A stretch of DNA of 15,407 nucleotides, taken from NCBI GenBank assembly GCA_045587445.1, contig JAZNCH010000026.1, positions 1 to 15,407 on the forward strand, written 5' to 3'. This DNA comes from RGIG1995 sp045587445 (GTDB taxonomy: Bacteria; Bacillota; Clostridia; Oscillospirales; CAG-272). This document shows, one piece after another, positions 1 to 6,894 of the stretch (positions are counted from its first letter, which is position 1; the number at the start of each line of letters is the position of its first letter). Both the position numbers and the translations under genes were made by a program. The notes under the pieces were generated by a model. It was given only the letters and a program-made list of their open reading frames with translations, was not told the origin of the DNA and did not search any database.

Positions 1-213
1 GCTTGCGAAAACCTTAATACTGTAGTCGTCGCCCTCATTTAACGGAATAGGCTCTGTTTTTCCGCTTATATCTGTTAGATATTCATACAGCATTTCCCCA
101 TTTTTACTTATAACTATTCTGCTGTTTGCAACAGGTGATGCGCCGTTTGCATATCTTACGTTTACAGTCAAAAAACCTATGTCCATTTTTTCCGTATTTT
201 GCATATAAACCAC
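1..213 (-). CDS. N-terminal part of a peptidoglycan-binding / spore cortex-lytic-like protein (3' end beyond window)
   Basis: An open frame of 71 codons runs off the left edge. The GTG start at 213 is chosen because GAGGGG (221-226) lies 7 bases upstream; the in-frame ATG at 204 would be 16 bases from that site. The visible residues form a beta-rich domain: hydrophobic strands (GFLTVNVRYA at about 13-22), then ANSRIVISKNG, then a turn reading TDISGKTEPIPL and ending in EGDDYSIKVFAS. This pattern of 'value added by prior name, then DxxGKTEPIxLP' recalls the N-terminal carboxypeptidase-regulatory-like domain of clostridial SleC-type or peptidoglycan-binding spore proteins. That resemblance is from memory of the family and the catalytic or binding part is not visible, so the function stays tentative. 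No signal peptide is seen. The gene lies beyond the terminator of the upstream citrate operon and has a possible sporulation-type promoter of its own. Confidence 0.5.
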   Translation of the reverse strand, partial: MVYMQNTEKMDIGFLTVNVRYANGASPVANSRIVISKNGEMLYEYLTDISGKTEPIPLNEGDDYSIKVFAS

Positions 214-220
214 ATTTTCA

Positions 221-226
221 CCCCTC
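221..226 (-). promoter_or_regulatory. Ribosome binding site deciding a GTG start
   Basis: GAGGGG on the minus strand lies 7 bases before the GTG at 213. It supports that start over the in-frame ATG codons at 204 and 186. Confidence 0.65.
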
Positions 227-239
227 TGTTCTTTTTTAA

Positions 240-267
240 TATTATATGAGACAAAAGGCAAAAACGT
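240..267 (-). promoter_or_regulatory. Possible SigK-like (mother-cell) promoter
   Basis: On the minus strand an AC (266-267) is followed after 17 bases by CATATAATA (240-248), which fits the published SigK pattern AC-N16/17-CATANNNTA. Transcription would start near 232, just before the ribosome binding site at 221-226. The same -10 region contains TATAAT, but no TTGACA-like -35 lies 16-18 bases before it, which argues against an ordinary sigma-A promoter. The motif is short and the region AT-rich, so a chance match is quite possible. The idea gains some weight from the sporulation-like gene downstream. Confidence 0.3.
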
Positions 268-284
268 GATTTAAAAAACACAAA

Positions 285-323
285 ACAAAAAACGAATGAT
301 AACGTGAATCATTCGTTTTTTGT
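285..323 (-). terminator. Intrinsic terminator of the citrate operon (could act in both directions)
   Basis: A 16-bp perfect inverted repeat (arms 285-300 and 308-323, loop 301-307) has the GC-containing part GAATGAT/ATCATTC next to the loop and an A6/T6 tract at the base. On the minus strand the hairpin runs into a U-rich stretch, as expected for a Rho-independent terminator. It sits 46 bases after the isocitrate dehydrogenase stop codon. Because the A/T tracts are symmetrical it could also terminate plus-strand transcripts, but no plus-strand gene enters from this window. Confidence 0.88.
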
Positions 324-368
324 GCTTTATAGGTAATTTACAGGTATATCAATATCCAAATTATAATA

Positions 369-1481
369 TTACAAAAGGTTAATTATATTGTCCCCGTATT
401 CTTTACAGGTTGCCCCATCGGGAGTTCCTGTAACATTAACAGAACACATATTCAAGGCTTTTTCGAGAGTGTCTGCAGCATTTGTACGGCAAATATGACG
501 CAAAAGCATAACAGCCGCACGAAGTATGCTTTCAGGATTCGCATATTCACTTAGCCCATCTTCAATCATACGGGGAGCAGAGCCGTGAATTGCCTCAAAC
601 ATAGCGTAACGGTCTCCGATATTTGCACTCCCCGCAGTACCCACACCGCCTTGCAGCTGTGCGGCTTCATCTGTAATAATATCACCATACAGATTTGGAA
701 GCAATATAACTTGAAAACGGCTTCTTATTGCAGGATTTACAAGGTTTGCTGTCATAATGTCAATATACCAATCGTCTACCGTGATTTCGGGATATTTTTT
801 TGCAACCTCGTGACAAACATCAGAAAATCTGCCGTCTGTTTTTTTCATAATATTAGCTTTTGTAACAATAGAAACGTTTGTTTTTCCGTTATTACGTGCA
901 TAGTCAAAGGCAGCTTTTGCGATACGCTTTGTGCCAATATCCGAGGTTACTTTAAAGTCCATACTAAGCCCGTCGATTTCTATTCCGCGACTGCCCAAAA
1001 CGTACTCACCCTCGGTGTTTTCACGAAAGAATATCCAGTCAATATTTTCCTTAGGAATACAAATCGGACGTACGTTTGCATATAGGTCCAATTCACGCCG
1101 CAAGGCTACGTTCGCACTTTCCATAGTCCCCCCCATAGGTGTGGTAGTGGGGCCTTTCAGCAATACGTCACATTTTTTTATTTCTTCCAAAACACCGTTA
1201 GGAAGCGTTTTGTTTTGATTCAAGCGGTTTTCTATAGTTAAACCGTTTATTTCTTTAAGAATAATAGTACCATAATTAATTTCAGACGATAGAAGTTTTT
1301 TAAGAATTATTTTGGCCTGTTCCATAATTACAGGACCTATACCGTCTCCGTCAATTAAACCAATGACAACTGATTCTTTTTTCAAATAATCAACTTTTTC
1401 TGAGGATATATTTGATACTCGCAGAATTTGCTCTTGCAAAAGCTGACGAAAGCTTTCACAAGCGGCATCTAAATTATTCAT
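369..1481 (-). CDS. icd: Isocitrate dehydrogenase (decarboxylating, IDH/IPMDH family)
   Basis: A 370-residue enzyme of the isocitrate/isopropylmalate dehydrogenase superfamily that would oxidise isocitrate to 2-oxoglutarate in the cytoplasm. The fold starts at GLIDGDGIGP (41-50). Ser122 and Asn124 within ESANVALRRELDLY, followed by Arg128 and Arg138, match the isocitrate-binding loop; isopropylmalate dehydrogenases carry a different loop here. Metal and substrate residues include Lys208 (TKAN), Asp241 and Asp267/Asp271 in NLYGDIITDE. The ATG at 1481 is chosen because AAAGGAG (1490-1496) lies 8 bases upstream; a GTG three codons earlier starts inside that site. The start overlaps the aconitase stop by 4 bases (ATGA), implying coupled translation. 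Two oddities: about 37 residues precede the usual N-terminal strand, and the cofactor region reads HGSAPRM (299-305), so NAD versus NADP use cannot be settled by eye. It is the last gene of the operon. Confidence 0.9.
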   Translation of the reverse strand: MNNLDAACESFRQLLQEQILRVSNISSEKVDYLKKESVVIGLIDGDGIGPVIMEQAKIILKKLLSSEINYGTIILKEINGLTIENRLNQNKTLPNGVLEEIKKCDVLLKGPTTTPMGGTMESANVALRRELDLYANVRPICIPKENIDWIFFRENTEGEYVLGSRGIEIDGLSMDFKVTSDIGTKRIAKAAFDYARNNGKTNVSIVTKANIMKKTDGRFSDVCHEVAKKYPEITVDDWYIDIMTANLVNPAIRSRFQVILLPNLYGDIITDEAAQLQGGVGTAGSANIGDRYAMFEAIHGSAPRMIEDGLSEYANPESILRAAVMLLRHICRTNAADTLEKALNMCSVNVTGTPDGATCKEYGDNIINLL

Positions 1482-3403
1482 TGAACACACTCCTTTGTAT
1501 AGTTTAAAAGACCGCCCATTTTTAAGATTGCTTGTTGACGGGAAGTAAAACTACACTTACATTTTATTGTTTTTCCGGTAGTTTCATTAATAACTGCAAT
1601 TGTTCCCGATTTAATTCCATCAAAAATACCCGTTATATGCAAAATATCATCTTGTTTAAGCAAATCATATTCATCGGGATTTTCAAAGGTCAGAGGAAGA
1701 ATACCGGCATTTATAAGATTTGCCGAATGAATTCGAGCGAAGCTCTTGGCAATTACACAACGTATACCAAGGTACATAGGAACCAAAGCGGCGTGTTCAC
1801 GTGAAGAACCCTGACCGTAATTGCTTCCACCGATGATTATTCCGTTTCCAGCTTGTTTTGCACGTTCCGAAAAAGACTGGTCGCACACGCTAAAGCAATA
1901 CTGCGATAAATAAGGAATATTGGAACGGTAGGGCAAGATTTTCGAGCCTGCAGGCATAATATGGTCGGTAGTAATATTATCGCCTACTTTTAATACCGCT
2001 TTTGCCGATATACTGTCAGTCAGTGCTTTTGATTTCGGGAATTCTTTTATGTTTGGCCCACGCAAAATTTGAACTTCATCGCTGTTGTCGGGAGGGCAGA
2101 TAACTGCCGAATCGTCAACACAAAAAGAAGTAGGTAACTTAGGTTCGTCAATAGGCGGTAAGGTAGTGGGGTCAGTAATAAAACCCGTCAATGCAGAAGC
2201 GGCGGCAGTTTCGGGAGAAACAAGATATATTTGACCGTCTATCGTACCGCTGCGTCCGTGAAAATTACGGTTAAACGTTCTGAGGCTTATACCTGCCGAA
2301 TTAGGAGAAAATCCCATACCGATACAAGGACCGCAGGCACATTCAAGCAAACGTGCGCCACTTGAAAGTATATCATTTAAAGCCCCTTCTTTTGAAAGCA
2401 TAGTCAAAACCTGTCTCGAACCGGGCGAAACAGAAAGACTAACGTTGGGTGCTATAGTTTTATTTTTCAAAATAGCGGCAACCTTCATCATATCGAGCAA
2501 GGAAGAATTCGTGCAAGAGCCAATACAAATTTGGTCAACGCGAACATTCTTTAGGCTCTCTACAGTTACAACGTTGTCAGGACTGTGGGGACAAGCGATA
2601 AGCGGTTTTAGCTCAGACAGATTGATTTCAATAACGCGATCATATACTGCATCAGGGTCAGCAGCAAGGGGGATATAATCTTTTTCACGACCTTGCATAG
2701 CTAAGAATTTTTTTGTTACGTTGTCTGAAGGAAAAATAGAAGTTGTTGCACCAAGCTCTGTACCCATATTAGTTATGGTAGCCCTTTCCGGTACACTCAG
2801 AGAATCAATACCGGGACCTCCCCATTCTATTATTGCGCCTACACCGCCTTTAACAGATAATATACGAAGCAGTTCAAGGCTAACGTCTTTTGCCGACACA
2901 AACGGACGAAGCTTACCTGTAAGGTGTACCTTATAGATTTTAGGCATAGTGATATAGTAAGCACCTCCGCCCATTGCCACAGCAACGTCCATGCCGCCGG
3001 CACCGAAAGAAAGCATACCTAAACCACCTGCGGTAGGAGTATGGCTGTCAGAACCTATAAGAGTTTTTCCGGGTTTTCCAAAACGTTCAAGATGGACTTG
3101 GTGGCAAATTCCGTTTCCGGGACGAGAGAAGTGAACGCCGTATTTTGCCGCAACCGATTGAAGATAACGGTGGTCGTCAGCATTTTCAAAACCGCACTGC
3201 AGAGTGTTGTGGTCAACGTATGCAATACTGAATTCAGTTTTTACACAAGGAAGTCCCATTGTCTCAAATTCAAGATATGCCATAGTACCTGTGGCATCTT
3301 GGGTTAGTGTTTGGTCAATGCGAAGACCGATCTCACTTCCGGGAGTCATATCCCCCGATAACAAATGAGATGATATAATTTTTTGTGCAATCGTTTTACT
3401 CAT
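1478..3403 (-). CDS. acnA: Aconitate hydratase (short, Aquifex/clostridial type)
   Basis: A 641-residue aconitase that isomerises citrate to isocitrate through cis-aconitate using a [4Fe-4S] cluster. The three cluster cysteines are visible as Cys297 (IGSCTNSS) and Cys357/Cys360 (CACGPC). Substrate-site motifs include GSDSHTPTAGGLG (117-129), DHIMPAGS (480-487) and the catalytic-serine segment YGQGSSREHAAL (529-540) in the swivel domain. At about 640 residues it is far shorter than the roughly 900-residue AcnA/IRP1 type and matches the compact form common in anaerobic Firmicutes and Aquifex. Isopropylmalate isomerase is unlikely because both the cluster domain and the swivel domain are on one chain and a citrate-arm dehydrogenase follows. 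The start overlaps the end of the regulator gene by 8 bases, and the stop overlaps icd by 4, so gene order and stoichiometry look tightly coupled. No frame disruption or missing ligand was seen. Confidence 0.93.
   Translation of the reverse strand: MSKTIAQKIISSHLLSGDMTPGSEIGLRIDQTLTQDATGTMAYLEFETMGLPCVKTEFSIAYVDHNTLQCGFENADDHRYLQSVAAKYGVHFSRPGNGICHQVHLERFGKPGKTLIGSDSHTPTAGGLGMLSFGAGGMDVAVAMGGGAYYITMPKIYKVHLTGKLRPFVSAKDVSLELLRILSVKGGVGAIIEWGGPGIDSLSVPERATITNMGTELGATTSIFPSDNVTKKFLAMQGREKDYIPLAADPDAVYDRVIEINLSELKPLIACPHSPDNVVTVESLKNVRVDQICIGSCTNSSLLDMMKVAAILKNKTIAPNVSLSVSPGSRQVLTMLSKEGALNDILSSGARLLECACGPCIGMGFSPNSAGISLRTFNRNFHGRSGTIDGQIYLVSPETAAASALTGFITDPTTLPPIDEPKLPTSFCVDDSAVICPPDNSDEVQILRGPNIKEFPKSKALTDSISAKAVLKVGDNITTDHIMPAGSKILPYRSNIPYLSQYCFSVCDQSFSERAKQAGNGIIIGGSNYGQGSSREHAALVPMYLGIRCVIAKSFARIHSANLINAGILPLTFENPDEYDLLKQDDILHITGIFDGIKSGTIAVINETTGKTIKCKCSFTSRQQAILKMGGLLNYTKECVQ
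1490..1496 (-). promoter_or_regulatory. Ribosome binding site deciding the icd start
   Basis: AAAGGAG lies 8 bases before the ATG at 1481. The alternative GTG at 1490-1488 begins at the last base of this site, so it is too close to be used. Confidence 0.75.
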
Positions 3404-4049
3404 GGTAGTTAAACCTCGCCATCATATTTTCTTTAGCAAGAGTAATATGCTTGGTAATCAATTCCGAAGCCAGCTTTGCGTCCCCCGAAACAATAGCATT
3501 AAAAATATCTTTATGCTCCTTAATAGACAACTCCAGACGATCGGGGGCTTCAATTGAAAGCTTTCTATATCTCATGGTTTTACGGTGAAGAGGAAGAAGT
3601 GTATCACGTATAACGGTACGCTGACTTAGTTCGTAAATCGTATCGTGAAACTGATCGTCCATCTGTCTCAGGTGTTCTATATCTTTTCGTGCATAATAAA
3701 AATCCTGAAGTTCGCTTATTTGTTTTAGTTTTTCTAAACCTTCGGACGTAAGATTAACTGTTGCATAGTATGCGGAAAGTCCTTCTATACGCTCTCTTAT
3801 ATGCATAATATCCACTAAATCATCAACAGTAATACCGAGAACAACAGAGCCTTTTCCCGATTCGCGTATTAACCTTTCCTGCTCCAAGCGTCTTAATGCT
3901 TCGCGAATAGGAGTTCTGCTGACACCTAACTGTTCAACCAATTTAAGTTCGGTTAATATTTCCCCTCTGGGATATACTCCCGTAATAATATCGTTTTCAA
4001 GTCGTTCAAACACCTGATCCGAAAGAGATACAGTTTTAAAATCTGCCAT
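3396..4049 (-). CDS. GntR-family regulator, FadR/FCD subfamily
   Basis: A 217-residue transcription factor. Residues 8-72 form the winged helix-turn-helix, with the typical run LGVSRTPIREALRRLEQERL (41-60) as recognition region. The C-terminal helical FCD domain shows the metal/ligand set Asp131 and His135 (DDQFH), His179 (KEH) and His201 (TKHI). FCD domains of this type often bind a metal and small carboxylates, so citrate, isocitrate or 2-oxoglutarate is a reasonable effector, but that is inference. The ATG at 4049 is preceded by AAGGAGG (4057-4063) at 7 bases, and this site overlaps the stop codon of the synthase gene. The gene sits inside the operon between the synthase and aconitase, overlapping aconitase by 8 bases. 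The perfect palindrome over the operon promoter is its likely operator, giving negative autoregulation. Confidence 0.88.
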   Translation of the reverse strand: MADFKTVSLSDQVFERLENDIITGVYPRGEILTELKLVEQLGVSRTPIREALRRLEQERLIRESGKGSVVLGITVDDLVDIMHIRERIEGLSAYYATVNLTSEGLEKLKQISELQDFYYARKDIEHLRQMDDQFHDTIYELSQRTVIRDTLLPLHRKTMRYRKLSIEAPDRLELSIKEHKDIFNAIVSGDAKLASELITKHITLAKENMMARFNYHE

Positions 4050-4061
4050 ATCTAAACCTCC

Positions 4062-5435
4062 TTATCGCATAAAACGCCCGGGGGCAAATTCTTCAATTTT
4101 TTCTTCTAATTCTTTTCTGGAAATTGACGTTTGTCTATCTGCCTCGTATTCGCTGTCGACCCAAGCTTTAAGAGCAAGTACAAGGTCATCGTTTTTATTT
4201 AGCTGTTTTTCTTTTGCTAAAGAGTAATTTCGATTTATCCAATATGCAATACCCGCAGTTCCCGAGGTTTTGCTGATTTCTACGGTAGCGGGACGGTTCA
4301 AAAGCTTATTTGTGTCAAATATGGTATAGATTTCTTCGTCTTTCATAAGTCCGTCTGCATGTATACCCGCACGTGTTGAGTTAAAGTTTTTGCCCACAAA
4401 AGGAGTCATTACAGGTATGTTGTAACCAATATCTTTTTGGAAAAAGTCAGCTATTTCCGTAATAACTGTTGGGTCCATACCGTCCATTGAACCTCTGAGA
4501 GAGGCATATTCAAAAACCATTGCTTCCAAAGGAATATTACCCGTACGTTCACCAATACCTAAAAGTGAGCAGTTTACTGCACAGGCACCGTAAAGCCAAG
4601 CCGTAGAAGCGTTGGAAACCGCTTTGTAAAAGTCGTTATGACCGTGCCATTCCAACCATTCGCTCGGAACGTCGGAATAGTGCTGGAGACCGTAAATAAT
4701 ACCTGCAACACTTCGAGGCATTGCGGCTTCGGTGTAAGGAACTCCATAACCCATAGTGTCACAAGCACGGATTTTAACGGGAATACCCGCCTGACGAGAT
4801 AGGTTTTGCAATTCGTTGACGAAAGGAACTACAAAGCCGTAAAAATCTGCTCTGGTAATATCTTCAAGATGACAGCGAGGAATAATCCCAGCTTCAAAGG
4901 CATCGGAAATAGTTGAGAGGTAATGATCAAGCGCTTGTTTACGAGTCATTTTCATTTTCTTGAAAATATGATAATCACTGCAGCTTACGAGAATACCCGT
5001 TTCTTTGAGTCCCAAATCCCTGACGAGACGAAAGTCCTCTTTACTAGCCCGTATCCAACTTGTAATCTGAGGGAATTTCAAATCAAGGGCAAGACATTCT
5101 TCAAGGGCAAGACGGTCTTTTTTGCTGTAAATAAAGAATTCCGTTTGACGAATAATTCCGTATGGTCCGCCCAACATAGAAAGATATTTATATATTTTTA
5201 CAATTTGGTCTACAGTGTAAGGTTCAACCGATTGCTGTCCGTCACGCAAAGTTGTGTCCGTAATCCAAATTTCCTCAGGCATATTTAAGGGCACACGACG
5301 GTGGTTAAATGATACCTTTGGAACAGAGCCGTAGGCGTAAATATCACGCTGAAGATTTGGTTCTGTTACGTCTTGTAAAGAATATTTATAGGATTTTTGT
5401 TCCAACAGATTAGTTTTACTGGAAATTTCAAGCAT
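4062..5435 (-). CDS. HMGL-like synthase, probable Re-citrate synthase
   Basis: A 457-residue DRE-TIM metallolyase of the isopropylmalate/homocitrate synthase superfamily. Seen directly: DTTLRDGQQS (60-69) with catalytic Arg64 and metal ligand Asp65, the metal-binding HGHND (264-268), GIGERTGN (293-300), and the later segment AGIHADGLMKDEE (356-368). There is no room for the C-terminal leucine-binding domain of LeuA. The enzyme sits directly upstream of aconitase and isocitrate dehydrogenase, and the window has no other citrate synthase. This matches the arrangement known for Re-citrate synthases of Clostridium, an oxygen-sensitive, metal-dependent enzyme unrelated to ordinary citrate synthase. 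It would condense oxaloacetate and acetyl-CoA to citrate for glutamate synthesis. The ATG at 5435 is chosen because AAAGGTGG lies 7 bases upstream; an upstream in-frame ATG at 5477 overlaps the -10 box and cannot be in the transcript. Homocitrate synthase remains the main alternative. Confidence 0.8.
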   Translation of the reverse strand: MLEISSKTNLLEQKSYKYSLQDVTEPNLQRDIYAYGSVPKVSFNHRRVPLNMPEEIWITDTTLRDGQQSVEPYTVDQIVKIYKYLSMLGGPYGIIRQTEFFIYSKKDRLALEECLALDLKFPQITSWIRASKEDFRLVRDLGLKETGILVSCSDYHIFKKMKMTRKQALDHYLSTISDAFEAGIIPRCHLEDITRADFYGFVVPFVNELQNLSRQAGIPVKIRACDTMGYGVPYTEAAMPRSVAGIIYGLQHYSDVPSEWLEWHGHNDFYKAVSNASTAWLYGACAVNCSLLGIGERTGNIPLEAMVFEYASLRGSMDGMDPTVITEIADFFQKDIGYNIPVMTPFVGKNFNSTRAGIHADGLMKDEEIYTIFDTNKLLNRPATVEISKTSGTAGIAYWINRNYSLAKEKQLNKNDDLVLALKAWVDSEYEADRQTSISRKELEEKIEEFAPGRFMR

Positions 5436-5442
5436 ACTTAAT

Positions 5443-5450
5443 CCACCTTT
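5443..5450 (-). promoter_or_regulatory. Ribosome binding site deciding the Re-citrate synthase start
   Basis: AAAGGTGG on the minus strand lies 7 bases before the ATG at 5435. Together with the promoter position it rules out the 14-codon-longer start at 5477. Confidence 0.8.
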
Positions 5451-5455
5451 CTTAA

Positions 5456-5481
5456 ATAATTGTATTATCGTATACAATTAT
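5456..5481 (-). promoter_or_regulatory. Palindromic operator, probably for the GntR/FCD regulator
   Basis: A perfect inverted repeat with 10-base arms, ATAATTGTAT (5456-5465) and ATACAATTAT (5472-5481), is separated by 6 bases. Inside it, minus-strand TTGTATACGA (5468-5477) fits the TNGTNNACNA core typical of FadR-subfamily GntR sites. The repeat overlaps the -10 hexamer (5477-5482) and the expected transcription start near 5470, the classic position for a repressor. The regulator encoded second in this operon is the obvious candidate to bind it, but this is inferred from position and family. Confidence 0.7.
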
Positions 5482-5505
5482 ACAAACAAAAACAAAGTTT
5501 GTCAA
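5477..5505 (-). promoter_or_regulatory. Sigma-A promoter of the citrate operon
   Basis: On the minus strand, TTGACA (5500-5505) is followed after exactly 17 bases by TATAAT (5477-5482). Both hexamers match the vegetative consensus fully, and an A/T-rich stretch lies upstream. Transcription would start near 5470, giving a leader of about 35 bases with no space for a riboswitch or T-box. Confidence 0.9.
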
Positions 5506-5560
5506 TACAGTATATAAAAATAATCTGTAATAAATTATCGAAAGAACAAAAAACTTTACA

Positions 5561-5602
5561 AAACAAAAAAGTGCCTATGCGAATATAACCACATAGACAC
5601 TT
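5561..5602 (-). terminator. Intrinsic terminator after ftsZ
   Basis: An 11-bp stem (arms 5569-5579 and 5592-5602, with one G-U wobble in the transcript) and a 12-base loop are followed on the minus strand by T6-G-T4 (5561-5570, partly within the arm). It lies 22 bases past the ftsZ stop codon and before the citrate operon promoter, so it separates the two transcription units. Confidence 0.9.
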
Positions 5603-5623
5603 AGATAGATTCAATTTTTCAAA

Positions 5624-6781
5624 TTAGTTCTTCTTGAAGAGTGTAAGAATATCGTTGAAATCGCTGTCGGAAATACCGTCGCCGTTAGGTTCAGCTTCCG
5701 CATTTGCATCAACGTATTCGTTTTTAAAGATACCTGAGTTATCGTCGTTCTGTTCTGCTGTAAAGGAAGCGTCAGCCTTTTCTTCAACAGTCTTAGCTGT
5801 TTCCTGAGCTGCTCTATTCTTCTTTGCAGATTCAAAACCGGTAGCAATAACGGTAACCTTCATCGCATCTTCAAGATTATTATCGAATGCAGCACCCCAG
5901 ATAATCTGTGCATCGGGATGAGCTTCTCTCTGAATCATCGTTGCAGCAGCATCAACTTCATCAAGACCGATGTCGGGAGATGCAGTAAAGTTAACGATAA
6001 TGCCTCTTGCACCCTTAATAGATGTTTCGAGCAAGGGACTGGAAATAGCCATCATAGCAGCCTGTTCAGCCTTATCCTTGCCGTTAGCCTGACCAACACC
6101 CATGTGAGCGTTGCCTGCATTAGACATAATAGCAGTTACGTCAGCGAAGTCAAGATTGATTACGCCGGTAACGTTGATAAGCTCGGAAATACTCTGAACA
6201 CCCTGTCTCAAAACGTCGTCAGCAATAACGAATGCATTGAGAAGTGTGATTCTTGTTTCTGAAACCTGCTTAAGTCTTTCGTTGGGGATAACAACGAGAG
6301 AGTCAACGCACTCACCCAACTTTTTAATCCCCTCTTCAGCAAGTTCCATTCTCTTCTTACCTTCAAAAAGGAAAGGCTTGGTAACAATACCTACAGTAAG
6401 TATACCCATATCTTTTGCAATCTTTGCAACTACGGGAGCAGCGCCTGTACCTGTTCCGCCACCCATACCTGTGGTAATGAATACCATATCGGTACCGATG
6501 AGGAGATTTTTAATTTCTTCAGCGCTTTCTTCAGCAGCTCTGAAACCAACGTCGGGGTTAGCGCCTGCGCCTCTACCCTTTGTAAGCTTTTCACCAATAG
6601 AGATTTTATGTGTTGCGCCCGACTTTTCAAGGGACTGCTTGTCTGTATTAACTGCAATAAATTCTACGCCTCTTACGCCTGCTTCAATCATGCGGTTTAC
6701 AGCGTTTGTACCGCCGCCGCCGACACCTACAACTTTAATAATAACGCCGTTGCTGTTTGCTTCTTCAAACTCGAATGCCAT
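5624..6781 (-). CDS. ftsZ: Cell division protein FtsZ
   Basis: A 385-residue tubulin-like GTPase that polymerises into the division ring at mid-cell. Visible landmarks: the nucleotide-binding start GVGGGGTNAVNRM (19-31), the tubulin signature GGGTGTG (107-113), PNERL (166-170), and the T7 loop NLDFADVTAIM (209-219) with Asp211 and Asp214 that complete the GTPase site of the next subunit. Residues from about 322 to 370 form an acidic, low-complexity linker, and the chain ends in FNDILTLFKKN. That end aligns with the usual C-terminal peptide (DIPxFLxxR) but has Leu in place of the conserved Pro. The start has AGGAGG (6791-6796) 9 bases upstream. It follows ftsQ after a 174-base gap and ends at an intrinsic terminator; no ftsA lies on either side. 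Confidence 0.98.
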   Translation of the reverse strand: MAFEFEEANSNGVIIKVVGVGGGGTNAVNRMIEAGVRGVEFIAVNTDKQSLEKSGATHKISIGEKLTKGRGAGANPDVGFRAAEESAEEIKNLLIGTDMVFITTGMGGGTGTGAAPVVAKIAKDMGILTVGIVTKPFLFEGKKRMELAEEGIKKLGECVDSLVVIPNERLKQVSETRITLLNAFVIADDVLRQGVQSISELINVTGVINLDFADVTAIMSNAGNAHMGVGQANGKDKAEQAAMMAISSPLLETSIKGARGIIVNFTASPDIGLDEVDAAATMIQREAHPDAQIIWGAAFDNNLEDAMKVTVIATGFESAKKNRAAQETAKTVEEKADASFTAEQNDDNSGIFKNEYVDANAEAEPNGDGISDSDFNDILTLFKKN

Positions 6782-6865
6782 TTTTTGCTTCCTCCTATAT
6801 ATAATAAATCCTTATTGTTTACGTATTATGTTTTTAAAGTCCAAAATTTTGCCGATATATAAATA

Positions 6866-6894
6866 ATGATAATACTTTTTAGTTAAATAAGCAA
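6866..6894 (-). promoter_or_regulatory. Possible ftsZ promoter
   Basis: Minus-strand TTGCTT (6889-6894), 17 bases, then TATCAT (6866-6871) is the best sigma-A-like pair I found in the 174-base AT-rich gap before ftsZ (6782-6955). The -10 has one mismatch and the -35 three. The gap itself shows that ftsZ may have its own promoter, but the exact site is uncertain. No terminator-like hairpin was seen between ftsQ and ftsZ, so read-through from upstream is also likely. Confidence 0.3.

Noticed and set aside
585..1218. Plus-strand open frames opposite the isocitrate dehydrogenase gene
   Set aside because: They lack ribosome binding sites and family-like sequence and lie wholly opposite a gene with clear motifs. 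The same holds for the other plus-strand frames in the window.
369..1481. 3-isopropylmalate dehydrogenase (leuB) annotation
   Set aside because: The loop ESANVALRRELDLY is of isocitrate type, and the gene is coupled to a one-chain aconitase.
4062..5435. 2-isopropylmalate synthase (leuA) annotation for the HMGL-like gene
   Set aside because: The chain is too short to hold the leucine-binding regulatory domain, and the neighbours are aconitase and an isocitrate-type dehydrogenase with the Ser/Asn substrate loop, not leuB or leuCD.
5436..5470. Riboswitch or T-box in the leader of the citrate operon
   Set aside because: The leader is only about 35 bases and is filled by the operator half and the ribosome binding site.
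5436..5477. Longer start (14 extra codons) for the Re-citrate synthase gene at 5477
   Set aside because: The codon overlaps the -10 hexamer and lies upstream of the expected transcription start, while ATG 5435 has a good ribosome binding site.
5506..5560. Short inverted repeat TACAG/CTGTA upstream of the citrate operon promoter
   Set aside because: Five-base arms with a 14-base AT loop are expected by chance in such AT-rich DNA.
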